A stretch of 64,000 nt of DNA. It comes from Paracoccus sp. DMF-8. GTDB lineage: Bacteria; Pseudomonadota; Alphaproteobacteria; Rhodobacterales; Rhodobacteraceae. Position 1 is the first letter of the stretch. Every line of letters starts with the position of its first letter. Under the pieces are notes generated by a model that was not told the origin of the DNA, did not search any database, and saw only the letters and a list, made by a program, of their open reading frames with translations. The position numbers and the translations under genes are program-made. Location of the stretch: contig NZ_JARJHL010000010.1 of NCBI RefSeq assembly GCF_029309835.1, forward strand, positions 744,001 to 808,000, given 5' to 3'. Positions 49,781-58,127 of the stretch are shown piece by piece.

Positions 49781-50517
49781 AGCGCCAGTATCTCGCGCAG
49801 CGCGGTCATCGCATCGGTGACGCGCTTGCCGTCCAGGCCGCGGATCACCAGGTTGGTGCCGTAGCGCTGGCCGCGCTGGAACGGATAGGAGCCCAGCGAC
49901 AGGTCGGGAAAGCGCTCGGCCACTTCGCGCAGCCCGTCGGCCACGTCGGATTCCGGCCGCAGCACCTCAAGCGCCTCGCTGACCGAGGGCCGGCCGGTCG
50001 GCAGCCGGTCGGCAATGGCCTCGACCATGGCGCGGAACACCTCGGGGACGCCGGCCATGACCCGGGTATTGCCGATGTGGAACCCCGGCGCCGCGGAATG
50101 CGCGTTCGGGATCAGCTCGGCGCCCAGCGGGATGCGGGCCATGCGCAGCCGGTTGCCGGTGACCTCGACGCCGCGCGCCTCCCAGCGCTCGACCATGACG
50201 CGGCGCGCCTCTTCGTTGATCTCGATGCCGACGCCAAAGGCATCGGCGACGGCATCGGCGGTGATGTCGTCATGCGTCGGCCCGATGCCGCCACTGGTAA
50301 AGAGCATGTCCGGTGCCCCGCCCAGCGCCTTGTCCAGCGCCCGGATCGAGGCCACGATCTGGTCGTGGTCATCGCCGACGATCCGCACCTCGCGCAGGTC
50401 GACGCCGATGCTGTTGAGCACCTGCGACAGGTAATGGGCATTGCCCTCGCGGGTGCGGCCGGACAGGATCTCGTCCCCGATGACCAGGATGGCGGCGGTG
50501 GGATTGTCGGACTGCAT
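49777..50517 (-). CDS. Molybdopterin-binding (CinA N-terminal/MoaB-type) protein
   Basis: A 246-residue protein with the MoCF-biosynthesis fold: AAILVIGDEILSGRTREGNA near the N-terminus, LFTSGGIGPTHDDITADAVA in the middle, and PLGAELIPNAHSAAPGF after it. It matches the N-terminal COG1058 part of CinA, which has ADP-ribose/NMN-processing members, without the C-terminal deamidase domain. The start is ATG 50517 (MQSDNPTAA). Divergent from map across 109 bases. The precise substrate is unknown. Confidence 0.88.
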   Translation of the reverse strand: MQSDNPTAAILVIGDEILSGRTREGNAHYLSQVLNSIGVDLREVRIVGDDHDQIVASIRALDKALGGAPDMLFTSGGIGPTHDDITADAVADAFGVGIEINEEARRVMVERWEARGVEVTGNRLRMARIPLGAELIPNAHSAAPGFHIGNTRVMAGVPEVFRAMVEAIADRLPTGRPSVSEALEVLRPESDVADGLREVAERFPDLSLGSYPFQRGQRYGTNLVIRGLDGKRVTDAMTALREILAL

Positions 50518-50626
50518 CTCGCGCTCCTCGCGGTTTCGGCTGTCGGCCCCTGTATAGGTCCGCGCACGGGGCTGGAACAAGTGGCGGCATCGGACTATCT
50601 GTGGGGGGCAAGAACACGAGGACGCC

Positions 50627-51430
50627 ATGAACGACGCACGCCAGACCCGCGAGGGAATCCGCATCCACGACGCCGGGGATTTCGCCGGAATGCGCGCGGC
50701 CGGCCGGATCGCGGCGCAGATCCTCGACGAGGTCGGGCCGCTGGTCCAGCCCGGCGCCACCACCGGGGCGCTGGACGATTTCATCCGCAACCGCGTGACC
50801 GAGCTTGGCACGGTCAGCGCCACCATCGGCTATCGCGGCTATCAGCACGCCAGCTGCATCAGCGTGAACCATGTCGTCTGCCACGGCATCCCCGGCGACA
50901 AGATCCTGGCCGAGGGCGACATCCTCAATATCGACGTGACGGTGATCCTGGACGGCTGGTATGGCGACAGCTCGCGCATGTATGTGGCGGGCAAGCCCAG
51001 CGTGAAATCCAAGCGGCTGATCCAGGTCACCCATGACAGCCTGATGAAGGGCATCGAGGCGGTCCGCCCCGGCGCCACCTTCGGCGACATCGGCTGGGCG
51101 ATCCAGTCTTATGTCGAGGCGAACCGCATGTCGGTGGTGCGCGATTTCTGCGGCCACGGCCTTGGCCGCACCTTCCACGCGCCGCCGAACGTGCTGCACT
51201 TCGGCCGCCCTGGCAAAGGGCTGGTGCTGGAAGAGGGCATGTTCTTCACCATCGAGCCGATGGTGAACCTGGGCCGCCCGGAAACCAAGATCCTCGCCGA
51301 CGACTGGACCGCCGTCACCCGCGACAAGTCGCTCTCGGCCCAGTTCGAGCATTCGATCGGCGTCACCGCCGACGGCGCCGAGATCTTTACCCTGTCCCCG
51401 GACGACAAGTTCTTCCCCAGCCTCGACTGA
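50627..51430 (+). CDS. map: Methionine aminopeptidase, type I
   Basis: This enzyme removes the initiator methionine from nascent proteins. The pita-bread fold has metal ligands Asp in ILNIDVTVILDGWYGDSSR (two Asp), His in FCGHGLGRTFH, Glu in FFTIEPMVNLG and Glu in AQFEHSIGVT; the substrate His is in HVVCHGIPG. 267 residues, intact. GAGG lies about eight bases before ATG 50627. Its 3' side carries two inverted copies of the dispersed repeat. Confidence 0.97.
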   Translation: MNDARQTREGIRIHDAGDFAGMRAAGRIAAQILDEVGPLVQPGATTGALDDFIRNRVTELGTVSATIGYRGYQHASCISVNHVVCHGIPGDKILAEGDILNIDVTVILDGWYGDSSRMYVAGKPSVKSKRLIQVTHDSLMKGIEAVRPGATFGDIGWAIQSYVEANRMSVVRDFCGHGLGRTFHAPPNVLHFGRPGKGLVLEEGMFFTIEPMVNLGRPETKILADDWTAVTRDKSLSAQFEHSIGVTADGAEIFTLSPDDKFFPSLD

Positions 51431-51448
51431 GGGGCGCAGCGGTCCGGG

Positions 51449-51470
51449 CTTCTTTGCTCCGAAAATACCC
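51449..51470 (+). repeat. Dispersed intergenic repeat, copy 6
   Basis: CTTCTTTGCTCC followed by GAAAATACCC, 19 bases after the map stop. Together with copy 7 it forms an inverted pair whose arms meet at CCCAT/ATGGG. Confidence 0.65.
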
Positions 51471-51499
51471 ATAGGGCCGCGCAAGCGTCGCGGTCGCAT

Positions 51500-51521
51500 G
51501 GGTATTTGTGAAACAGTGAAG
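51500..51521 (-). repeat. Dispersed intergenic repeat, copy 7
   Basis: GGGTATTTGTGA followed by AACAGTGAAG, inverted relative to copy 6 with 29 bases between. The pair could form a long hairpin downstream of map. Confidence 0.65.
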
Positions 51522-51557
51522 GCGCAGCCCATCGCGCGGGCGCCGGACCTCTGCCTG

Positions 51558-51581
51558 CTTTCACCGTTTTCCAAATACCCC
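51558..51581 (+). repeat. Dispersed intergenic repeat, copy 8
   Basis: A 24-base copy beginning CTTTCACCGTTTTCCAAATA, 27 bases before the stop of the LacI-family gene. Confidence 0.6.
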
Positions 51582-51607
51582 GGCAAGGCGGCGCGCGGGC
51601 GGTGCGC

Positions 51608-52627
51608 TTACGGTTTGCGGATGGTCTCGCCCGGCATGATGGTCGGGGCCAGCGCGACGACGCCGTTTTCCGGCGCCGGCTCCTTGCCCGCGACGATGCG
51701 CGCCGCGCGCCGGCCAATGTCGATGCGCCGGGCGTCGGTGGTGGTCAGCCGCATCGGCAGCCCGTCCAACAGCTCGACACCGTTGAAGCCGGCAAGCCCC
51801 AGCTTTCCGGGGATGTCATAGCCCTTTTCGATGCACCACAAAAGCCCGCCGGCCCCGATCATGTCATTCGAGAAATAGAGGAAATCCAGATCCGGCTCGC
51901 GTGTCAGGATGCGCTCGGTCAGCTCGCGGCCCTTGTGCAGCGACGAGCCGCCCTGGTAATATTCCCGCGCCGCCAGGTGCAGGCCGTCCTCGGCCAGCCG
52001 GGCCTCAAAGCCGGCCAGGCGTTTGCGGGCGCGGTGATCCTCGGGCATATGGGTGCCGATGAAGCCGATGCGGCGATAGCCCGCTGCCAGGATCTCTTCG
52101 GCCATCTCGGCCCCGGCGCGGCGATGGCTGATGCCGACCGCGGTGTCGATCGGGTCGCCGTCGATATCCATGATCTCGACCACCGGCAGGCCGGCATTGT
52201 CGAGCATCGCCCGCGCCGCCTTGCTGTGCTCGAGCCCGGCGAGGATCACCCCCGAGGGCCGCCAGCTCAGCATGTCATACAGCACCGAATCCTCGCGCGA
52301 GGGGCTGTAGTTTGTCACCCCCACCACCGGCTGCAGCCCGGTATCGTCGAGTTCGGCCGAGATCCCGCCCAGCACGTCGGGAAACACCATGTTCGACAGC
52401 GAGGGGATCACCACCGCGACCAGGTTCACGCGCTGGCTGGCCAGCCCGCCGGCGATCTTGTTGGGGACATAGCCCAGGGTGCGGGCGGCGGTCAGCACCT
52501 TTTCGCGCGTCGCGGCCGAGACATCGCCCCGGTTGCGCAGCACGCGGCTGACCGTCATTTCGGACACGCCCGAGGCTTCCGAGACGTCACGCAGGGTCAG
52601 CGGGCGGCGGGGTCTTTTCGTATTCAT
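51608..52627 (-). CDS. LacI-family transcription regulator (GntR subgroup)
   Basis: A 339-residue protein. The N-terminal LacI helix-turn-helix is LTLRDVSEASGVSEMTVSRVL (about residues 10-30), with the hinge helix GYVPNKIAGGLASQRV. The periplasmic-binding-protein-like effector domain includes GVILAGLEHSKAARAML, GYRRIGFIG and LGLAGFNGVELLDGLPMRLTT. It resembles gluconate-type repressors. No sugar genes are adjacent in the window, so the target is unknown. Upstream are 97 bases and tRNA-Arg. Confidence 0.92.
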   Translation of the reverse strand: MNTKRPRRPLTLRDVSEASGVSEMTVSRVLRNRGDVSAATREKVLTAARTLGYVPNKIAGGLASQRVNLVAVVIPSLSNMVFPDVLGGISAELDDTGLQPVVGVTNYSPSREDSVLYDMLSWRPSGVILAGLEHSKAARAMLDNAGLPVVEIMDIDGDPIDTAVGISHRRAGAEMAEEILAAGYRRIGFIGTHMPEDHRARKRLAGFEARLAEDGLHLAAREYYQGGSSLHKGRELTERILTREPDLDFLYFSNDMIGAGGLLWCIEKGYDIPGKLGLAGFNGVELLDGLPMRLTTTDARRIDIGRRAARIVAGKEPAPENGVVALAPTIMPGETIRKP

Positions 52628-52724
52628 GGCAACTACCGGAACGCAATCATGTTACCGTTATCGCGTCCAGCGCGTGACGGCAACCTTGCCATTTCCGCGA
52701 TCTGCGGGCAAAAGAGGCTTCGAT

Positions 52725-52801
52725 GGCCCCGTGGCTCAACTGGATAGAGCAGCCCCCTCCTAAGGGGCAGGTTACAGGTTCAAATCCTGTCGGGGTCACC
52801 A
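52725..52801 (+). tRNA. tRNA-Arg (CCT)
   Basis: A 77-base cloverleaf. The acceptor GGCCCCG pairs with CGGGGTC, the D arm is GCTCAACTGGATAGAGC, and the anticodon arm CCCCTCCTAAGGGG has anticodon CCT. The T arm is ACAGGTTCAAATCCTGT and the CCA is encoded. It marks the left border of the genomic island; the putative mobile-element end begins ten bases beyond it. Confidence 0.98.
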
Positions 52802-52811
52802 TTCGCCAAAG

Positions 52812-52868
52812 TGTCGATGGGGCAAAAGTTTGCCCATTCCGGGGGTAGTTTTGCCCACCCCCTGTCAA
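52812..52868. repeat. Putative transposon end: TGTCG terminus with repeated GGGCAAA/TTTGCCC sites
   Basis: Starting TGTCGATGGGGCAAAAG, this stretch contains a near-perfect palindrome (TGGGGCAAA-AG-TTTGCCCAT, 52818-52837) and a further site TTTTGCCCACCCCC (52849-52862), ending in CTGTCA. Short repeats behind a 5'-TGT end are the usual transposase-binding layout of Tn7/Tn5053-like elements. It lies between tRNA-Arg and the TniQ gene. The matching far end was not found in the window. Confidence 0.5.
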
Positions 52869-52915
52869 GAAGATTCTTCTGGCAGAGGGACGCATTTGTG
52901 GATTTGTTGGCAGAA

Positions 52916-54754
52916 TCAGGTCTTTTTATGACCCGCACTCTGGAGTGCTCGCTCCACCTCGACCCGAAGATAAAGGGTGCCAAAATTTCCTTTGCCGGCC
53001 AGATGCGGCTGAATCGCCCTCTGCTTCAGGATGCTGCGCGAGACATTTCGCTGCAGCCCGAACTCTTGTTCGATCATGGTCAGGTTCAGAAAGCGGGCGC
53101 GGAACGCGGCAATAGATGATTCCGACACGGTCCACATTCGCCGCCGTGTGACAGGGTGGATGATTTCTTGCGCGAGCAGATCACCGGCTTCGACCAAGGC
53201 CAGAAGCTGCGCAGCATCGCGTATGCCGATCCCACGACCGAATTCGGACAAAGATAAAGTATGGTCAGATTGCGCAGATGATGCGTCATCCATGGCAACA
53301 ATATCAGCAAGGTCGACCCGAAACCCATGATAACCCGCGGTCGGAGATTGCTGCCACAGACGAAGGGCCCCATCACGCAGACCAGAAAATATTCGTTTGA
53401 CGCTGACGCCAGTGCGGGCCTGAGCAACCTGAATGGTGACCCATCCCTTCGCATCAGTAGGATCGCAGGGCAGCGCGTAGCCTTTCAGCTCATCAATCAG
53501 CGCCTCTGCATCCTTCGGATGCCAGCGCAACCGTGCAACCGTCAGGGCTGTGCGGGGGATCAGGATTCCGGCCTGCTCCAGCGCCATCATCTCGGTTTCA
53601 GTCGCCCCAAGCGTTTTGCGCATCGCCCCATCCGGAACGAACTCCGAGATGCTCGCCAGCAGCGGCACAAATCTGCGGGCATCGAATATCACACGGGCAT
53701 GGGGGCGGTGATCATCGGCGGCGATGGCCCCTGCCTCGACCAGCAAAGGTCGCAAACGGCCAGGATTTATGCTCAACTCGCTTGCGGCCGTGACGACCGA
53801 ATGAATACGCCGCTCGGGTAGGACGTGGCCAAAGACACTTTCTCCGGCGCCCAAGGGCCAGAGGTCAAGAACCGCGTCCCGCAGTATTTCCCGAAACACA
53901 TCGAAGGCTGGTTCGTCACGGAGATGGGAGCCCAGCGACGTAAGCATTCGATGGTAAACCTGTCGGACGCCATCGGCCACGCCGTCGCCTTCGAAGGACA
54001 TCTTGGTCAGCCTGGCCTTGATCGCGTCCGGCCCTTGCTTGACGACATCATAACCGGCCGCGCATGCCGCGTGCTGATGGGCAATGGGATTCTCTTTTTC
54101 CGGGATCAGCCCCGCTCCGAACATCCGACAAAACGCTGCGGTTGCGGAGGTGCTGTGCGGGGCAAGCCATGTTTGATCTGGTCGCCTAGAAAGACGATCA
54201 TCCAACCATAGATCGAAGCTGGAGGGTTCGACGCCTGCCCCGTCAAGCTGACCCGACATGATCCGATCCAAAATCAGGCTCAGCTGAAACTGCATGTCAA
54301 ACCGGCCCTCGGGTCGATCCTCAGTCCATAAGGGCACAAGCAGCATGTGGTGGCGTAGACATATCGAGACCTCGCGAAGTTGCCAGTCGCCCCGCATGAC
54401 CATGGCGCTGGTCGGCTCGGACGGGGCTCGGGTGGCATCCTCGCGCAGGCAAGTAGGACAGCCGCGGACAATCGGATTGCGCAGCGCGCGCGAGATGACC
54501 GTGTCGCCACGATAGTCCAACCGAACATTTCCTGCGCGGACGCCCGTCCAGGACAAAAGCTCTCCTGTGTCGTGAGGCGTAAGTCGCGCCCAGACGGACA
54601 ATGCTTCAATCATTTCAGGATCGCAGTTCAGGAAGCGGTTGAAGCTTCCTTTGAGATCGTATGCGAATTCCGGAGTTGCGACACCCTTCGAGGCCGCCAG
54701 TCGCGACAGGTAGGACGGCAAGGTCTCACGTTCGGCAGGCCGAGGTTGTGTCAT
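52916..54754 (-). CDS. tniQ: TniQ/TnsD-like transposition target-selection protein
   Basis: A 612-residue protein with the TniQ N-terminal signature (ETLPSYLSRLAASKG, about residues 9-23) and a zinc-binding region CPTCLRE...ICLRHHMLL (about 98-135). TniQ/TnsD proteins choose the insertion site for Tn5053- and Tn7-type transposons. The long C-terminal half (about 300-612) holds several helix-turn-helix-like stretches (AQARTGVSVKRIFSGLRDGA, LTMIEQEFGLQRNVSRSILKQ) that could bind DNA. No transposase (TniA/TnsB) or ATPase (TniB/TnsC) gene is present, so the element looks truncated. It lies directly beside tRNA-Arg. Its base composition is lower in GC than that of the core genes. Confidence 0.8.
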   Translation of the reverse strand: MTQPRPAERETLPSYLSRLAASKGVATPEFAYDLKGSFNRFLNCDPEMIEALSVWARLTPHDTGELLSWTGVRAGNVRLDYRGDTVISRALRNPIVRGCPTCLREDATRAPSEPTSAMVMRGDWQLREVSICLRHHMLLVPLWTEDRPEGRFDMQFQLSLILDRIMSGQLDGAGVEPSSFDLWLDDRLSRRPDQTWLAPHSTSATAAFCRMFGAGLIPEKENPIAHQHAACAAGYDVVKQGPDAIKARLTKMSFEGDGVADGVRQVYHRMLTSLGSHLRDEPAFDVFREILRDAVLDLWPLGAGESVFGHVLPERRIHSVVTAASELSINPGRLRPLLVEAGAIAADDHRPHARVIFDARRFVPLLASISEFVPDGAMRKTLGATETEMMALEQAGILIPRTALTVARLRWHPKDAEALIDELKGYALPCDPTDAKGWVTIQVAQARTGVSVKRIFSGLRDGALRLWQQSPTAGYHGFRVDLADIVAMDDASSAQSDHTLSLSEFGRGIGIRDAAQLLALVEAGDLLAQEIIHPVTRRRMWTVSESSIAAFRARFLNLTMIEQEFGLQRNVSRSILKQRAIQPHLAGKGNFGTLYLRVEVERALQSAGHKKT

Positions 54755-55410
54755 GGCTGGGCGGATCCTTATCAGGCGGCAGTATGACCCAAATGAGCAC
54801 GAAAGGGCAGAGGTGCTCGCGCCCTCAGGCTGATGCCATCACTGCAAATGCGAAAAAAGAAAACCGATTTCATTTGCGCAGGGGGGTGTGCCGGCGCAAA
54901 CCCCAAGCAGGGCTGGCGATTATGTCCCTCGCGCCCAAGAGTTCGCAAACTCAGAATTTTATTGTTTTACATCAATATGTTAATTACGATTAATCATTGC
55001 GATCGGCATTTTCTCGGGTTATCGTAATGGGGTGGACACGCTCGAATCCTGTTGTCCGCCGACTACGGCGCGGGCTTGCTGAATGCACCTGCCTGCGATC
55101 CCGACGATCTGTTCTGCTTCACCGGCCATGCCGCGGTTACATCCTTGCGGCCGATGAATGCGCCATTTCCGACCCACCGATGCATCCGCGATCGGTGCCG
55201 ATAGAGGATTGCCGATGACGAAGATACCGTTCTGAACAACATGCGGCGCTTCGCTGAGCGCTCGCCTGTGGCCACTTCGGATCGACGCTTCCGTTCGTCT
55301 ACGCGCGCAGCGAACGGCGAGAATAGATGGCCTTTACAGAGTGAATGACGCCGCAAGCCTCATTGGCAACCAAGCCTGGCTCCATAAGCAGGCGCTGCCT
55401 CTCTCGATAT
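54755..55410. other. Gene-poor island segment with an AT-rich patch
   Basis: About 650 bases between tniQ and the decayed AAA fragment. Open frames here show no family features. The stretch 54945-55020 is strikingly AT-rich for this genome (TTTTATTGTTTTACATCAAT and TTAATTACGATTAATCATTG) and may hold the tniQ promoter or be foreign filler. No IS or RNA gene was recognised. Confidence 0.35.
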
Positions 55411-55905
55411 TCTCTCCCGGTCGAACGTCCTCGGCCGACGGCCCTTTCATGCCTGGAGTAAATCCCATGCCCACCATCCCTTTCATCGAGGCCCGTTTCC
55501 TTGATCAGAGCGAAAGCCGCTTCGAACTCGAATCCCGCCTCAAACGGCATTTGCGCCTGCTGCGCTGCAGAAAGCTTCCGCCCAGCCTTATGGCGCCGCC
55601 CGACGACGTGTTGGATGGCATCGACAACACAGACCGGAGCCTGTGCTGGGGATCATTGGATTCGCCGCCAATGATGAGGTCTGCATCGGTCGGCGGTCGG
55701 CGGGCGGCGGGTCAAGCTTACTCCAGAACGTCGCAAGGCCGTGTCCGGCATCGCGCACCTCAAATCCGATGATCGGCACGACTCGAGATGCTGAAAGACG
55801 GGGCCAACTGGTGTCGATCCCCAACGAATATCGCGCCGACGAACTGGCAGGGGCTCTGCACGAGGGCACCCGCACAGCGCCTGGCATGTCGTGCCACGGC
55901 TCCGA
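55411..55905 (+). pseudogene. Decayed partial duplicate of the Lon-like AAA+ gene and its leader
   Basis: The leader CCTCGGCCGACGGCCC...ATGCC(T)GGAGTA and the start MPTIPFIEARFLDQSE repeat those at 56885-56965. Matching continues through LESRLKRHLRLLRCRKLPPSLMAPPD, and after shifts GIIGFAANDEVCIGRR, MLKDGA and EYRADELAGALHEG align with the intact copy's GIIRFSDNDDARIKRR, VLKDGA and EHRADEIAAALHED. The ATPase core is absent. Stops and frame changes make it non-coding. It documents a tandem duplication followed by loss. Confidence 0.7.
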
Positions 55906-56062
55906 TCCATCATGCCTGTTTTCAAAGGGTATATCCATGCTGTCCGAACATTCGCACAACCAGGTTGTCGATCCGCTCACCATCACCCCGTCGGCCAAGG
56001 CCGGTCTCGCTCCCACCTGGCTGGGGACGCCCAACCCCAGTCTCACCGCAGGGGCGCGGTCA

Positions 56063-56851
56063 ATGACCATCCTGATCACCGCCGACCTGCATCTCGACCT
56101 CTGGGCTCGCGCGGGGCGCGATCCATTTGCCGGCATCCTGCCGGTCCTGCGTGACCTCGACGCGCTGATCATCGCCGGCGATCTGGCCAATGATCCGCAG
56201 CGGAACTGGCCCTGGGCGTTGGCCCGGATCGCGCGGCTGGTCTCGCCCGCGCGGATCTGGGTGATCCCGGGCAACCACGACTATTATGGCGCCACGCTCG
56301 ACGATGACGTTCTGGCCCGGATCACAGCGGAGGCCGGGGTGGGCCTTGCCCAGAAGCGGGCTCTGACCTTCGGCACCTGCCGCATCCTGTGCTGCACGCT
56401 CTGGACGGATTTCGCCCTGCTGGGCGATCCGGAGGCGGCGATGGACCGCGCGGCAATGGCGATGCCGGATTACGGTCGGATCCGCCGGGAGGATGGGGAT
56501 CTCATCATGCCCGAGGACACCGTCGCGATTCACCGCGATCACCTCGACTGGTTGACGCGGGAGATTGCCAGACCCTGGCACGGACAAACCATTGTCGTCA
56601 CCCATCACGCCCCGTGCTTGGCGGCCTCCGGTCCGATCTCCAGCATCAGCCCGGCCTTCGCTTCGGATTTTGATGGCTGGATCGAGGCGCACCGGCCCGA
56701 CTACTGGTTCTTCGGTCACACGCACCGGCCGCTCTCGGTCCGCATCCGCGGCGCGCCGATCGTCAACGTCTCGCTCGGCTATCCCGACGAGGTGCCCGAG
56801 GGCGGTGAGGCCGAACCTCTGCTGCGCGGCCTGATCTTCCCTAGCGCCTGA
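56063..56851 (+). CDS. Calcineurin-like metallophosphoesterase (island copy 1)
   Basis: A 262-residue di-metal phosphoesterase. All five motifs are visible: DLHLD (about residue 8), AGDLAND, PGNHDYY, VTHHAP and FGHTHRP. The family hydrolyses phosphomono- or diesters, including nucleotides. I start at ATG 56063 (MTILITADLHLDLW). An in-frame ATG at 55937 would add 42 residues of unrelated sequence, but it carries the same GGNNTATCCATG-type leader seen before other island genes, so it may be a former start. The target is unknown; it lies with an AAA+ ATPase and a second phosphoesterase. Confidence 0.85.
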   Translation: MTILITADLHLDLWARAGRDPFAGILPVLRDLDALIIAGDLANDPQRNWPWALARIARLVSPARIWVIPGNHDYYGATLDDDVLARITAEAGVGLAQKRALTFGTCRILCCTLWTDFALLGDPEAAMDRAAMAMPDYGRIRREDGDLIMPEDTVAIHRDHLDWLTREIARPWHGQTIVVTHHAPCLAASGPISSISPAFASDFDGWIEAHRPDYWFFGHTHRPLSVRIRGAPIVNVSLGYPDEVPEGGEAEPLLRGLIFPSA

Positions 56852-57002
56852 TCGCCATTCTCCCCAACCCATCTTCCCCGGCCGGGTCTCCCTCGGCCGA
56901 CGGCCCCCTCATGCCCGGAGTATTCCCATGTCCACCATCCCTTTCATATAGGCCCGCTTCTTCGATCCAAAAGAGGATCGCATTGAACTCGAAACCCGCT
57001 TG

Positions 57003-58037
57003 ATGCGGCATCTGCGCAAGCTGCGCTGCAAGAGGATGCCCCCGGGCCTTCTGGCCCCGCCCGACGAGGCCGACACGCCAGGCGAAATCCCGGACGTGGA
57101 TTCGATGGGGATCATCAGGTTCAGCGATAACGACGATGCCCGCATCAAGCGTCGGGTCAAACGGATCCTCGAGCGCCGCAAGGCGGCCTCCGGTCTGGAG
57201 CATCTGAAGCGCGATGATCGTGAGCGGCTTGAGGTGCTGAAAGACGGCGCGCGGCTGATCCAGATCTCCAGCGAGCACCGTGCAGATGAGATTGCCGCGG
57301 CCTTGCATGAGGATATGCCCTGGATGGCCGCGGCCACCGAGGTGATCTGGCACGCGATGCGCCGGTCCGTGCGCGAAGGCTGGCCGGGGTTTCGGATGCC
57401 CCCGCTTCTGCTCGATGGACCTCCCGGGATTGGCAAAAGCCATTGGGCCCGGCGGATCGGCGATCTGCTTACTGTGCCGACCGCCGTGATCGAGGCCACC
57501 GGTGAGAATGCCAGCTTTGGCATTGTCGGCTCGCAACGTGGCTGGGGCGGCTCCCATCCCGGCCGCTTGATCGAAACCATCCTGCAAAGCCGTATCGCCA
57601 ATCCGGTCATGGTGGTCGACGAGGTCGAAAAGGCCGGCACCGTGGTCTCGATGAACGGCCACGCCTTCGGGCTGGCCGAGGCGCTTCTGCCACTGCTGGA
57701 GCCGCTGACCGCAAGGTGCTGGAGCTGTCCCTATTACCAGGTCAAGTTCGACATGAGCTGGGTGATCTGGGTTCTGACCTCCAACGATCACCGGCGGCTG
57801 CCGGAACCGCTGCTCAGCCGCTGTCCGCCGATCCGGCTGCGTCATCTGACCCTGGCAGAGCTGACGGGTTTTGTGCTCCGCGAGGGCACAAAGCGCAACC
57901 TGTCCGCCAGTTCCATCGAGGCGATCTGCGAGATCCTTTCCCATCCCTCGCTGCGGCGGCATCAGCCCAGTCTACGGGTCGCCGCCCGCATGCTTGGGCG
58001 CGCCGCCGATCTGGAACAGGGGCCAGTGCTCCACTGA
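57003..58037 (+). CDS. Lon-like AAA+ ATPase without protease domain; in-frame TAG near the original start
   Basis: An AAA+ protein with Walker A LLDGPPGIGKSHWARRI, FGIVGSQRGWGGSHPGRLIE, Walker B NPVMVVDEVEKAG, sensor-1 WVLTSNDHRRLPEPLLSRC with the arginine finger, and a small lid domain. The order and wording match the Lon ATPase module, but neither the Lon N-terminal nor the Ser-Lys protease domain is present. The leader and ATG at 56928 encode MSTIPFI followed by TAG at 56949-56951, where the duplicate has GAG. The frame then continues intact to 58037. Translation may restart at 57003 (ATG, or TTG 57000). Function unknown; remodelling of a partner encoded in the same gene set is inferred. 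Confidence 0.8.
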   Translation: MRHLRKLRCKRMPPGLLAPPDEADTPGEIPDVDSMGIIRFSDNDDARIKRRVKRILERRKAASGLEHLKRDDRERLEVLKDGARLIQISSEHRADEIAAALHEDMPWMAAATEVIWHAMRRSVREGWPGFRMPPLLLDGPPGIGKSHWARRIGDLLTVPTAVIEATGENASFGIVGSQRGWGGSHPGRLIETILQSRIANPVMVVDEVEKAGTVVSMNGHAFGLAEALLPLLEPLTARCWSCPYYQVKFDMSWVIWVLTSNDHRRLPEPLLSRCPPIRLRHLTLAELTGFVLREGTKRNLSASSIEAICEILSHPSLRRHQPSLRVAARMLGRAADLEQGPVLH

Positions 58038-58127
58038 GCCGGCAGCCTTTCCACACTTCCCTGAATCCAACGCGCCTGCGGCATCGCCGCAGCCGCCCTC
58101 TTCATGCCATCGAAACGGAGAATATCC

